Shown: piece by piece, positions 1 through 11,300 of the stretch
Layout of the letters: each line of letters begins with the position of its first letter
Position numbering within the stretch: position 1 is the first letter of the stretch
Assembly: GCF_046630445.1 (NCBI RefSeq)
Contig: NC_092338.1
Location: forward strand, 202,647,501-202,711,500
Reading direction: 5' to 3'
Length of the DNA stretch: 64,000 nucleotides
From: Rutidosis leptorrhynchoides
Taxonomy: Eukaryota; Streptophyta; Magnoliopsida; Asterales; Asteraceae
The notes under the pieces: generated by a model
What the model was told of the DNA's origin: nothing
The model's database searches: none
What the model saw: the letters and a program-made list of their open reading frames with translations, nothing else
Translations under genes and position numbers: made by a program

Positions 1-1254
1 TTTGCTAAGACTTTGTCTAGAATTTTCTTTAGCTCCTGCGGTCCTTCTTGGGGCAACTTCTCGAGTTTTTCTTTGCCTTTATTTCTAGTGACTTTGCTCT
101 TTCATAAATATTTTTTTTCGGCATACCCTTTCTTCATAACTTTTGTCTTTCGTTCCTGGTGCCGAGAGAGGAAGTGATAATCCACTGAAAATAGGCCTTT
201 GACCTATAAAAAATAATCAGGGGTTTGGAATCTTTTAACAAGTGCTTTTGAAGCAAATTCAATCGATCTATCTCCTCATTAATCTCCGAATCTTTTGATA
301 AATGGAAAGGGGGATGAATGTGTATTTTTGGGAGTGAATTTGGGGTGAATATTTCCGATTCATCAACTCTTTATGTGAGTTGGTCGGTTTAAATTGCGTG
401 GAGTGGAAACGGAAACGGATGACATTTTTTTATCTTCTCAATTCAGAATGATTTCAGAAGGAATATCGCACCTGCACTACGTATGGCGCTTACTAACAAT
501 TGGTCTTGAAACGTATGTCAGAACCAAGTTCTAACTTGAACCGTACACTGACACGCTCATCAATTGAAGTGACAAAGTACTGCAGATTTGATGGGTCGTA
601 CATATACTTTGGGTCTAAGAGTCCTCACTTTTGGGAATAGGGGTCGTGCTTGATCATGCGTAGCCTTTTACATATTTTCTTAAAAGAAATCTTTTGACAT
701 AAAATATAAGTTTCAGCTTAATCATTCCGTTCTAGTGAAGTTCCGAAAACCAATTTCTAGCTATTTTATTGGATAAAACAAGGTAAGAATTTTTTCAAAA
801 TCACCCAATATCCATTGCTTAATTACTTTTTAGACAAAAGAATTTTTCAAAACTTGGCGTTTTACGGTTACTCGTCCTTTAAACCTTTACCCAATACCCC
901 ACACTTAGAAGAAAATTGTCCCTAATGTTCTCTGAAAAGAATATTTTAATACTTTATAAATTAAGGACATTGTCTTTTAAAATTTCTAAGTTGGTTGCGG
1001 GGGTGACCCCACACTTAGAGATTTTAGTGCGTAATAATTGAAATAGGTTTGAGGAAGGATTACTTCCCTATGGTCATGTTACTTTCCTAGTGCTGGGCCT
1101 TCCTACGGCCGATCTCGTAATTGCTGGAAAGGACCAGTCTCTTTTGATAAAATTTCTGCATGAAGAACAAAAAGAGAAAGACAGCATTTCTACTATATAT
1201 AACTTTTTCAGTACAATGCCTCAAAAAGATAAAACTAAAAGTAAATAAAGTAAT
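1..1254 (-). other. 3' non-coding part of element D with two polypurine-tract-like motifs
   Basis: No protein-coding frame is supported here. Two copies of CCCCACACTTAG lie at 897-908 and 1007-1018; read on the element's strand they are purine-rich CTAAGTGTGGGG, close to the polypurine tract of element E (21511-21525). No LTR sequence matching 13296-15156 follows them, so they are internal copies and not the border of the 3' LTR. The rest looks like degenerate non-coding sequence. Confidence 0.5.
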
Positions 1255-2106
1255 CTATGAGATACAATCCTGGTCAATGTGCTGAGTCGTGTCTGCGAAG
1301 TTTCCATGAAGTCCGAAGGGATCATCATCCTCTAGTCTCGGTAAATACTCAAGTGGTTGCCCTACATCCAACTCAGGGCCTAGTAGTGAATCTAGACAAA
1401 GGTCTGATGGCAACTCTAGGTGTGACAAGCTCAGGAAAGGATCCTCATCAGGGATGTTCCCGGTAATCTTAAAAACCTGGGCTGTGGGTAGCTCAACTGA
1501 TATGGGAATCGTGACTAGGTGACAACTCTCAGGTAGCTCAGTGACTGGGACTGCCTCGGTGACTGGAGCAGGTGAAATGGCTAAGACATGCGGCGTGATG
1601 GGAACAGGAGTAGCATGTACTGGGATGGCAGCTGAAGCGACTGAGTGAACTGAGACCGGTGTGGAATGCCCGAGGGTAGCTTGTCGTGTCGGCTGAACAC
1701 GGCGTGCTAGCCTGAATGACGACGGGCCCAGAGTACTACGTGGCATCCCCTCGCGCTGAAGGTATGCTCTAAGAGCTTGATAAAGTCTCTGCTAATCTCT
1801 GAATAATGCCAATGCAACGTCTGGGTCATTCAAGGTGGCTCCATAGTGTATTACTGTCTGTGGCTCATGTGTCTCTAGTGGCTGTGTATACTCAGCATGT
1901 CTCCTAGCTAATCATCTGGATCGTCGAACAGGAGGTGCTGGCTGTGCAGTACCAATATCTTCCTCAACACTCTCCAATATCAATCACCTTGGGCCTAATT
2001 GCCCTATTGATGGCCTGTTCTGATCAGCACTGCTTCCCGATGAGTAAACTCTAGGAGTCCTCCTCCTACGAACTGGGATGTAAACTGAAGCTCCTGAACT
2101 TGGCAT
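1255..2106 (-). pseudogene. Extra ORF downstream of integrase in element D (env-position ORF), Pro/Thr-rich, three in-frame stops
   Basis: One continuous frame runs from ATG at 2106 to the stop at 1255 (about 283 codons). It is broken by TGA at 1984-1986, TGA at 1912-1914 and TAG at 1792-1794 but has no frameshift. The N-terminal part is basic (an RRRRTPR stretch). The middle is rich in Pro, Val, Ala and Thr, and the C-terminal part is acidic and Leu/Pro-rich. No signal peptide or membrane segment is seen. The position between integrase and the 3' LTR is where Athila elements carry their extra (env-like) ORF; I do not recognise the domain. Each stop sits where CGA or CAG is plausible. Confidence 0.6.
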
Positions 2107-2299
2107 GTTGCCTGAACACATTCAACAAACTCGTAAGTACTAAGCGCAAGTATGGCGCTTAGTTGTTAGTACACAGAGATAATATTTTTATAGACTGAAA
2201 ATAATAAAAATAAGTAAAATAAAAAGATAAGCAAGAGGTGCCTCCTAAGAGCACTTTATTTATTAAGTCGTTACAGCTCGACTTTTCTTTGCTAGATCT

Positions 2300-3600
2300 T
2301 CAGAATGGATCAAAGGAGAAGAGGTGCTCCTCCCTATCTTGGTCTTCTAGATAAGCTTTTAGCCAGTGGCCGTTGACTTTGAAGTTGCCAGTAGGTCCTT
2401 CTAGTTCCATGGCTCCGTGTGGAAAAGCATGTATAACTTTGTATGGCCCACTCCATCTTGATCTAAATTTTCCAGCGAACTTCTTGAATCGAGAATTAAA
2501 GATCAGAACTTTATCTCCAGGAGCGAACCTTGTAGGTATCAGTTTTGCATCGTGTGTCAGCTTCGTTCGTTCCTTGTAGATGTAGATGTTTCGTACGCTT
2601 GGTCTCTTAATTTAGCGAGTTCATTCATTTACATCTTCCGATGCTTAGCAGTAATTGAGGTATCGAGGTTGCAGGTCTTCAGTGCCTAGAGAGCTTTATA
2701 TTCGAGTTCTAGTTGAAGGTGACAGGCTTTTTCATAGATCATGCGATAGGGTGTAGTCCCTAGAGGATTCTTGTAAGCAGTCCGGAATGCCCACAGAGCA
2801 TCGTCTAGTTTCTCAGTCCATTTATTTCTATGATGGCCAACGCTGCGTTCTAGAATTCTCTTGAGTGCTCTATTGGTGACCTCTGCTTGTCCGTTAGTCT
2901 GCGGACGATAGGCAGTGGACATTTTGTGGGTGACTCCGTATTGTTGCATCACCTTCATAAATTGGGTATTGCAGAAGTGTGTGCCTATATCACTTATTAT
3001 AGCGCGGGGAGCTCCAAATTGGCAGAAGAGTCTGTTCAGAAAGTTGGTGATGACCTTGGCATCATTGGTTGGAAATGCTTGGGCTTCGACCCATCTGGAG
3101 ACGTAATCTACTGCTACGAGGACATATTCTTTCCCATTAGACTTTGGAAATGGCCTCTTAAAGTCTAATTCCCATATATCGAAGATCTCGCAAGCTTGGA
3201 TGTTAGTCCAAGGCATCTCATTCTTCATAGAGATAATACCTTGCCTTTGGCATGCGTCGCAACGCTTTACAAGCTCTTGCGCATCTCGGAATATAGACGG
3301 CCAATAAAATCCTGATTCGTAGACTTTTCTTGCGATTAAGTTTGCTCCATGATGACCTCTAGTTGGTCCGTGGTGACATTGGTGAAGAATCCCTGCTGCT
3401 TGTTTTTAATATCTCCTGATTATCTTATCAGGGCAAATTCTAAACAGGTAAGGGTCTTCCCAGTAGTAGTACTTGGCATATCTGAAGAACTTCTTTCTTC
3501 GGGATGTGCTCATTCCCTTTTGTACTACTTCGGCAACTAGGTAGTTGGCCATGTCGGCATACCAAGGAGTATCAGTGAATTGTGATCCTATGTGAGCTTG
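2300..3600 (-). pseudogene. Integrase of element D, broken
   Basis: This is the C-terminal third of the Athila-type polyprotein, which inserts element cDNA into the genome. The zinc-binding HHCC region lies near 3400-3240 (CDACQ at its end). The catalytic core (3228-2686) keeps the three acidic residues: Asp in LDF, Asp in SDIGTHF and Glu in GQAEVTNR. The core ends at a stop at 2686. The C-terminal part resumes in other frames and ends at 2300; its last stretch keeps the usual GDKVLIF and FKVNGHWLK motifs. At least two stops (near 3405 and 2686) and one frameshift (near 2570) inactivate it. Confidence 0.85.
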
Positions 3601-5798
3601 TCTTAAACTCATAAGCTGTTCTTCTGGAAATTTATCTCTGATATCTTGTTCAGCAAGTTGTTCCATCGCCGGGTTCTCCAAATGATTAAGATGGTCTGCT
3701 GCGATGTTCTCTGCTCCTTTCTTATCTTTAATTTCAATATCGAATTCCTGAAGGAGTAAGATCCATCGTAGGAGTCTTGGTTTAGCGTCTTTCTTAGTGA
3801 ATAGATATTAAATGGCTGAATGATCTGTATAAACTGTAGTTTTGGACAGGATGAGATAGGAACAAAATTGTCGAAGGCTAATACTATAGCTAGCAGCTCC
3901 TTTTTCGTGGTAGTGTAGTTCTCTTGAGCTGTGGTTAAGGTTTTGTTGGCGTAATAGATTGGATGAAAGTGTTTATCTGTCCGTTGTCCGAGTACAGCTC
4001 CAAATGCGAAGTCACTTGCATCACACATGATTTCGAATGGTAAACTCCAATCAGGGGCTATCATGATGGGTGCATGTGTTAGCTGCTCCTTCAGATAGTT
4101 GAATGCTTTAATACATTCTTCATCGAAGACAAACAGAACTTCCTTTCCTAGGAGATGAGTGAGAGGTCGTGTGACCTTTGAAAAATCTTTAATGAAGTGT
4201 CGGTAGAAACCGTCGTGTCCAAGGAAACTCTGTACCGTTTTTACTGTGGTAGGTTCTGGAAGTTTTGTTATGGTCTCAATCTTAGCCTTATAAACTTCTA
4301 TTCCTGCTTTTGAAATCTTATGTTCTAAAACTATCCATTTTTTAACCATGAAGTGACATTTTTCCCAATTCAGAACTAAATTTGAATCTTCACACCGGGT
4401 GAGCATCTTGTCAAGGTTAGAAAGGCACGAATCAAAGGTACTACCAAAGACTGAGAAGTCGTCCATGAAGACTTCCATACAACGTTTAATCATGTCGTGG
4501 AATATTGCTACCATGCATCACTGGAAGGTAGCCAGTGCATTGCATAACCCAAAGGGCATGCGTCGATAGGCAAATGTTCCATAAGGACAGGTGAAGGTTG
4601 TCTTCTCTTGGTCCTTTGGATCGAGGGGAATCTGAAAGTAGCCAGAAAAACCGTCAAGGAAACAATAGTATTCGTTTCCTGATAGACGTTCCTATATTTG
4701 ATCGATGAAAGGTAATGGAAAATGATCTTTTCGGGTTGTGTCGTTTAGTTTACGATAATCTATGCAAACCCTCCAACTGGTTAACTCCCGTGTTGGAATA
4801 AGCTCATTATTCTCATTTTGAATTACGGTCGTCCCTCCCTTTTTGGGTACCACTTGAACAAGACTAACCCATGGTGAATCGGAAATGGGATAGATCAGAA
4901 CGGCGTCCAAAAGTTTGATTACTTCTTTCTTGACGACTTCTTAAATCATAGGGTTGACCCTTCTTTGCCATTAAACTGATGGCTTGAAATCATCTTCCAT
5001 GAAGATCTTGTGGGTGCAATAGTTGGGGCCGATTCCTTTTATGTCGGAGATCTTCCAAGCAATTGCCTTCTTATGTGATTTCAAAACTTGAATTAATTTC
5101 GCCTTCTCTTGTGGCGTGAGGTCTTTTGAGATAATTACGGGGAGTTTCGATTCTCCTTCTAAGAACACATACTCTAGATTGTCGGGTAATTTCTTTAATT
5201 CCAATTCCGGAGGTTCCTCGATAGATGGCTTCATTCTAGTTATCTCCTTTCGGTCTAACGAGTCATATCTCTCCTGGAATTCTAATTCTTCAGTAGCGGT
5301 CACTGATGCTATCTGTTCTTCATTTTTAGAAATTGTCCTTCTTAATGCTTCCTCTTCAGAAACGTCTTCCTTAGTTTCAAAGGTTGGTTCAGGAATTTCC
5401 ACACAGTCCTCTTTTGACAGGGGTTCCTGAAATATCGGAATGAAATCTGTCTCTTCATTCGGTCTTCTCCTTAATAGAGGTAGGGGAATGCCTTGTCCTA
5501 GCGGTGCTATTCGGATAGTTTTGCCAAGAAAATTACTTTCAGAGAGGGTAGATTTGTGTTGACTAGGGTTTATGGCTAAATGGATGTCGAGATTTCCTTC
5601 AGGAGGTATAAAGAACAGATCCTTAGAAATTTGATCTTGACTACATATAGCCATGGTTTCTTCCATGTATTCGTTGACGAGCTCTTGAAAAGAATCAGAG
5701 AGATTCACATCTTCTTCGCGAGGATGGTTCATGAGACGGTCAACGTTGAATGTGATTTCTTCTCCTCCAACCCTTAATTTAAGTGATTTCTCGTGCAC
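3601..5798 (-). pseudogene. Reverse transcriptase and RNase H of element D, broken
   Basis: The frame entering at 5798 carries an acidic linker rich in Glu, then the RT fingers (WVSLVQVVPKKGG, near 4860) and the VCIDYRKLN motif (near 4770). The catalytic FMDDFSVFG box lies near 4465, with both aspartates kept. The thumb/connection segment has SFLGHDGFYRHFIKDFSK near 4210. RNase H begins with MCDASDFAFGAVLGQR (near 4020) and has a frameshift near 3860, after AFDNF; the original frame returns by 3681. Stops lie near 4690, 4520 and 4970. It would copy element RNA to DNA; with these lesions it cannot. Confidence 0.85.
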
Positions 5799-6598
5799 AT
5801 CAATTATGGCCTTGGCAGTATTCAGGTAGGCCTTAAGTCATTTAATCCTAGCTTTTTGAATAATGAATAGGGCATTAGGTTTACACTGGCTCCTAAGTCT
5901 GCTAATGCATTGCTAATTTGGACATCTTGCAGGTAGCAAGGTACCGTAAATCTTCCTGTATCTCCTAACTTAGGGGGATTACCATGTTGTAACACTAATG
6001 AACATTCTTCACTTAAGGGCAAGCTAACTATCTCTCTTAATCTCTCTTTGTTTGAAAGCAATTCTTTGAAAAATTTATCGTAGTTTGGCATTTCAACTAA
6101 AGCATCTACTAGTCGTACATTCAAATGCAAATTACTGATAATATCCCAATTCTTAGCGAATTGCGCTTCTTGTTTTTCCTTCCTAAGCCTTCCTGGGAAA
6201 GGTATGCGGGAGCGTGGAATAATTTTCGGGGCCTTAGGAGAGATAGGCTCCGGTGGAATGACAACTGGGTTAATTGACACAGGTTCCTTATCAGAAAAAT
6301 CTTGTATGGGTATATTGACAGTTGTTTCTTTCCCACCTCTAGTAATTACTAGGGCATCAAACTCACTACACTCTATATCAACTTTAGTGGTTAAACGTTT
6401 AAGTGTAAGCTGAAAATTAGTTATTAATTCTTCAAAAGTCTTTATCAAAGTGTCGAACTTATTTTGACATTCTATGACTTGAAGGTTTATCATGTATTGC
6501 TTTTTCATAAATTCAACTAAAATTTCCTTAGAGTGGAGAGTAGGTTTGTGTAATGGGAAGATTATATTATGATCCGAGCTATTTTGCTGTTTATATGC
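5799..6598 (-). pseudogene. Gag C-terminus and aspartic protease of element D
   Basis: This continues the gag frame cut off at 12161 by element C. The frame passes FPLHKPTLHSKEILVEF, a Lys/Thr-rich linker and a PFPGRLRKEKQEAQF segment typical of the region before Athila protease. It reaches the active-site region NALADLGASVNLMPYSL near 5900, where D-L-G-A-S is the Athila version of the DTGA/DSGA motif. A frameshift lies near 5810, just after the active site, separating it from the RT frame. Protease would cut the Gag-Pol polyprotein. Confidence 0.8.
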
Positions 6599-6717
6599 TG
6601 TAAAAACCCGTCCTTATCCACCTGGACGAAGTCATTAACATTTGATCCCATTGCGATGATCAACTCCAAGTAATGTCCTTAAATTGAGCAAATGCACAGC
6701 GGAAGACTTAATTCGTA
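6599..6717 (-). repeat. Remnant of the 3' LTR of element C
   Basis: These 119 bases match 8342-8460 with one evident change (cccg versus ccca after the poly-A start). They form the U5 end of the LTR, TGTAAAAACC on the plus strand. Homology stops at ...CTTAATTCGTA, where unrelated AT-rich sequence begins. Confidence 0.9.
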
Positions 6718-7435
6718 AAGTAACAGAAATTAACAGAAATTGAGCAAATGACGATAAATAAAGTGCGTAAAGTAATCAACAGAAATTAAATGACGATAAA
6801 TAAAATTGCGAGAATGTAAATTGCGATAAATAAATTGCGATAAATAAAATGTAATCAGTTAGCTAGGAACAATTAGCTAGGAACAGTTAGCGTGGATTCT
6901 TAACAATATTTTTCTCGTAGTTCATTTGTTTGTTTGTAACAAGTTTTATTTTGTCCAGTGTTTTCTTCATTATGCCACTTGTTGGATTCTGATAGATCAA
7001 AATCCAAATATGAAATTGAATGAAAATGGTTATTCTGTGGTGAACGGATTCGTATATCTGTGGATGTAAGTAGGATAAGAAATGACTGTTGAATCAGATT
7101 TGAAGAATGTACAGTGTAACTTATTAATGTGAAATCTAAATATTCCTCAGGTATTACCTACCCGTTAAAATATTTTCACCATTAACAGTTTCTACAAAAG
7201 AATTTTTAATTACAATCTTTATGAAAATATATATACATATATATTTTCTTCATATGTAATCATGGATTTAATGAGTCAATAAGATATTAAACTCATTTGA
7301 TTTATCGTAAGTACTAGATTACATAATCTCTAAAACTTTAGAAATTACATAATCGCCAGGTCGAGCGAAGATAATCAATGTAGAACGATATGTAGAACGA
7401 AGATAAAGTAGATATAGTGATACGTAGAACGATGA
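6718..7435 (-). other. Non-coding internal part of element C with an internal polypurine-tract copy
   Basis: It begins with short irregular repeats built from ATTAACAGAAATT and GCGATAAATAAA (6718-6850), which look like slippage or template-switch products at the deletion joint. The segment 7080-7330 is homologous to 33170-33440 in element A. It contains ACCTACCCGTTAA at 7156-7168, the 13-mer that forms the polypurine tract beside the 3' LTR of A and B. No coding frame is seen. Confidence 0.6.
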
Positions 7436-7960
7436 TTATGCTCGAGGTACATAATGAGATGTTGAGGCGTGTGATGTTGAAACTTGGGTTGTTGGTGGTA
7501 CTGGTGTTGATGTTGGTGGCACTGTTGGTGCCGGTGATGTTGATGGAGCTGTTAAGTTTTGCACCATATTTTCCAAAGCTACTACTCGAGTACGAAGTTC
7601 GTTGACTTCTTCTACTAACCCTGGCTGGTTATCAGTGTGAGGTGGAGGTTGGATATCTTCTCTAGTTCCGTTAATGGTAGTCTCAAGACGAAAAATTCTC
7701 GCAAAGAGGGTATAAACAGTGTTGCGAACAGGTTCGCCGGTGAGCGGGTCGAGTACTCCGACATTAGGCGGTAGATTCGGCTCATGATATGGAGTACCTT
7801 CTTCCCTCCTCCATAGGGTGAGTATGTCACGAACCCACCCCCATTTCCTCCAATAATCACGGTAGTTGATCGGGTGGTGCGCTCCAGTCACGCTGTCTTC
7901 GGAGCCTGAGTGGGACTCCATATCGGAATCCAAGGGGCTTGAACTAGTTGTGAGTTCCAT
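7436..7960 (-). CDS. Coiled-coil ORF of unknown function beside the primer site of element C (174 aa, intact)
   Basis: ATG at 7960 opens an uninterrupted 174-codon frame about 370 bases after the primer site. Residues 1-30 are Ser/Asp/Glu-rich, and residues 33-55 hold a Trp-rich segment (YWRKWGWVRDILTLW). Residues 75-100 and 120-140 contain heptad-like leucines and valines (LVEEVNELRTRVVALENMV), a likely coiled coil. The tail is Pro/Thr/Ser-rich and ends in VPRA. Element A has the same ORF (34177-34665 plus 49759-49806), interrupted by B. It has no zinc knuckle, so it is not an ordinary gag; an RNA- or Gag-binding helper for a pol-less element is only a guess. Confidence 0.6.
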   Translation of the reverse strand: MELTTSSSPLDSDMESHSGSEDSVTGAHHPINYRDYWRKWGWVRDILTLWRREEGTPYHEPNLPPNVGVLDPLTGEPVRNTVYTLFARIFRLETTINGTREDIQPPPHTDNQPGLVEEVNELRTRVVALENMVQNLTAPSTSPAPTVPPTSTPVPPTTQVSTSHASTSHYVPRA

Positions 7961-8327
7961 TTCGTACGATTGAATAAAGGATTTTTCGATATGAAATGAT
8001 TTTCGGATATCGAATGATATTCTAATTACATAGAATACCTATATTTAGTATAGAAGATCACGTAGATTACGGAGGGAATTAAGGAAACGTGTCAGGCAAA
8101 TTTTTCAGTAACGAATACGCTAGGATATGAATTTATCTGTACACTATCTATCAAATAAGTGCAGGAAGTCATGTCTAGACTTAGGAATGATAAGCAAGTA
8201 ATTTTTCACCAGGAATGATAAACAATACGTATAATATGCAGCTAAGGTCGAAGTCCAGACTTGCTAATGCATCCTAACAACTATCAGTTAGACACACTAA
8301 TGCAAGGCCTGGTTCACTAGGACCAAC

Positions 8328-8339
8328 GCTCTGATACCA
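8328..8339 (-). other. Primer-binding site of element C (initiator tRNA-Met)
   Basis: GCTCTGATACCA on the plus strand is TGGTATCAGAGC on the element's strand, the standard plant initiator tRNA-Met primer site. It lies two bases inside the end of the 5' LTR. Confidence 0.93.
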
Positions 8340-8341
8340 AC

Positions 8342-11300
8342 TGTAAAAACCCATCCTTATCCACCTGGACGAAGTCATTAACATTTGATCCCATTGCGAT
8401 GATCAACTCCAAGTAATGTCCTTAAATTGAGCAAATGCACAGCGGAAGACTTAATTCGTACCTGAGAATAAACATGCTTTAAAGTGTCAACCAAAAGGTG
8501 GGTGAGTTCATAGGTTTATCATGACAATCATTTCAATATATTAATAGACCACAAGATTTCCGTTATCATAAACATAATACACTCGCAAGTGTATGTAAAG
8601 CATTCTAAGTGGTTGAGCACTTGGTAACCATACTTAACATTTAATCAACGTCGCATATTCCCTTTATTATAAAATCTCCCTACACTGTACCAAATGTAGT
8701 AACGAAACGAAGTACTGTGCAACCGTTGAATACTGGTCGTCCAGTCCGGTTGGGGTTGTCAGGCTCGATAGATCTATCAACAGGATTCGCGTCTACAATA
8801 CCCATGTAAATAGTAGTTACCAAGCTACAGGGAAGTATGCCAGTGGTACAACTCAACGTAGAATATATTTTAAGTACTTGTGTCTATTTCGTAAACATTT
8901 ATAAAAGCAGCGCATGTATTCTCAGCCCAAAATATATATTGCAAAAGCAATTAAAAAGGGAGCAAATGAAACTCACCATACTGTATTTTGTAGTAAAAAT
9001 ACATATGACGACATTTAACAAATGTAGGGTTGACCTCGGATTCACGAACCTATACCATATATATTAACACATAAAATGGTAATCGATCAAATTTAAATAT
9101 TATTAGTGATTTAATTGTTGTTTTAATTAGGTTTTTCATTAATAACCTTATTAATTATTAAAGTATTAATATAATTATGTTATGTGTATTAAATATAGTT
9201 TTATATAACTAATAGTTATTTGATAAAATAATATTGATAATGATAATAAATTAAAGTTGTTTTATTTTACAATAATAATAATAATGGTTATTATGATAAT
9301 TATATTGATAATGTAAAAATAATAATATTAATGTCAAAATAATAATAAGGATAATAATAATAATAATTTTTGATAAAAGTGATAATTTCTCTAATAATGA
9401 TAATATTAATAGTAAAAATGATACTTTTAATATAAATGATAATTGATAAAAAAAAATGTTACTAATAATAATATTAATGATATTATTAATAATAATTTTA
9501 ATAATACTAGTAATAACAATAATAATAATGATAATAATAATAATAATAATAGATAGATAACTAATACCTTAAGGAAGTAGCCCTAAATGTAATGCCCAAG
9601 TTCGGGTTTGAACCTGCGACGTCCCGCTAACCCGATAACATCCATAATCAAAGCTCCGCTATTTCTTTTCTGATTTACTTATCGATTTAAACGGTTATAA
9701 CTACTCGTTATTTTATGTGATTTTATCTTCATCATTTTCCTATTCATAACCATAATCATCTAATCATCATACCCATTATATCATTATCAAATCCTAATCT
9801 TCATCTATCCTCATTATCATTCATCATTCTTATATTATCATCATCATCTACATAATAGCGAATTCTTTATTATGAAATCATCATTCACGAAATCATCATG
9901 TTATCACTATCATTATCCTTTATGATTCTTAATTATCATCTAATCTCGTCATAAACTTAATCATCATCGTGTCCAATATTATTATAGTAACATCTTTATG
10001 ATCATAATTATCTCCGTAATCATAATCGCTTCGCCAACATAATCTTATCATTACATCATACATCTCGATGATCATCATCATCGTTATTGTTTCTTCATAC
10101 ATAATCATGAATCATGATTATATTCAAAACTAACATCATCATCATTGTATCCATCATACGTATCATCATCATCTTAATGTAATCATCATCTTCGTTCCAT
10201 TACCTCGTATTAATATATCACCGTTTGTTTTATCGATACCACCATCATTATGCATGATGTTGATCCGCAAGCAGAAGCCCAAGTGAGGCCCAATCGAAAA
10301 CCTTGGTCCAACAACACGGCCTAATCTATCATTAATTCAAGCCCGAATGCAAAAGGGTTTCGGTGCTCAGTAATCACCCAGGAACAACAGAAGTCTACAG
10401 AAAATTTAAAAGGGATCTCGTTATTATTATTTTTTTTCTTTCACGTGGGGTTTGTGGTAAGTGTCGGCCATCAATTAAACATTCAATATTTCATCTTTAC
10501 GTGTCACCATCATCTATTATTAACCTACTGTTCAGCTTTGTTTTCTTCATTCGTTGACATGGTGATTGAGTGGTGAATTGTCGGAAAAAAGAAATATAAC
10601 TATAACAGGCTGTAGAAAAGAATTAAAGTGGATTGGGGGTGGTTTATGATAGTTAACAGAAGCTGTAGCAGCATGGTGGGTAATAGGGTGGTGACGGGTT
10701 AGTGGTTGTAGTAAGGTGGTTCGATGGTTAGCAGAAGGTGGGGGTGGAAGGATAGTTCCCGGTTGTGGTTGACGGTTTTGGTGTTGAGTTCTTGATTATC
10801 CGTTAACAGTAGCAACCAAGTAGGGATCGGTTTGAAACAGTAGGTGGTGTGTTTAGTCGATAATAGCAGTTATCGTAACAGTAACAAACGATTATGGTTG
10901 TTCGAAGATGGTAGTGGTAAGACAAATGGGTTTTGTTTTGAGTCCTTCAAACAGATACAGATAGCAAGGTAGCTCGAAGCAGAATAGGTTATTGTTTTTG
11001 ATCCCGATCAAATGTTGGTGTTTGGTAGGAAAATATATATAAGACAAGTAGGGATCGGTTTGAAACAGTAGGTGGTGTGTTTAGTCGATAATAGCAGTTA
11101 TCGTAACAGTAACAAACGATTATGGTTGTTCGAAGATGGTAGTGGTAAGACAAATGGGTTTTGTTTTGAGTCCTTCAAATGGATACAGATAGCAAGGTAG
11201 CTCGAAGCAGAATAGGTTATTGTTTTTGATCCCGATCAAATGTTGGTGTTTGGTAGGAAAATATATATAAGAGGGTGATGGTTTGTGTGATGTTTATGTG

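Noticed and set aside
2887..3168. Plus-strand frame of 93 codons over the integrase of D
   Set aside because: It is opposite a clear integrase reading frame and has no motif; it is a shadow.
9595..9660. GTTCGGGTTTGAACCTGC resembles a tRNA T-arm / B box
   Set aside because: No acceptor, D or anticodon arms fit around it and no A box at the right distance; it is inside the LTR of C.
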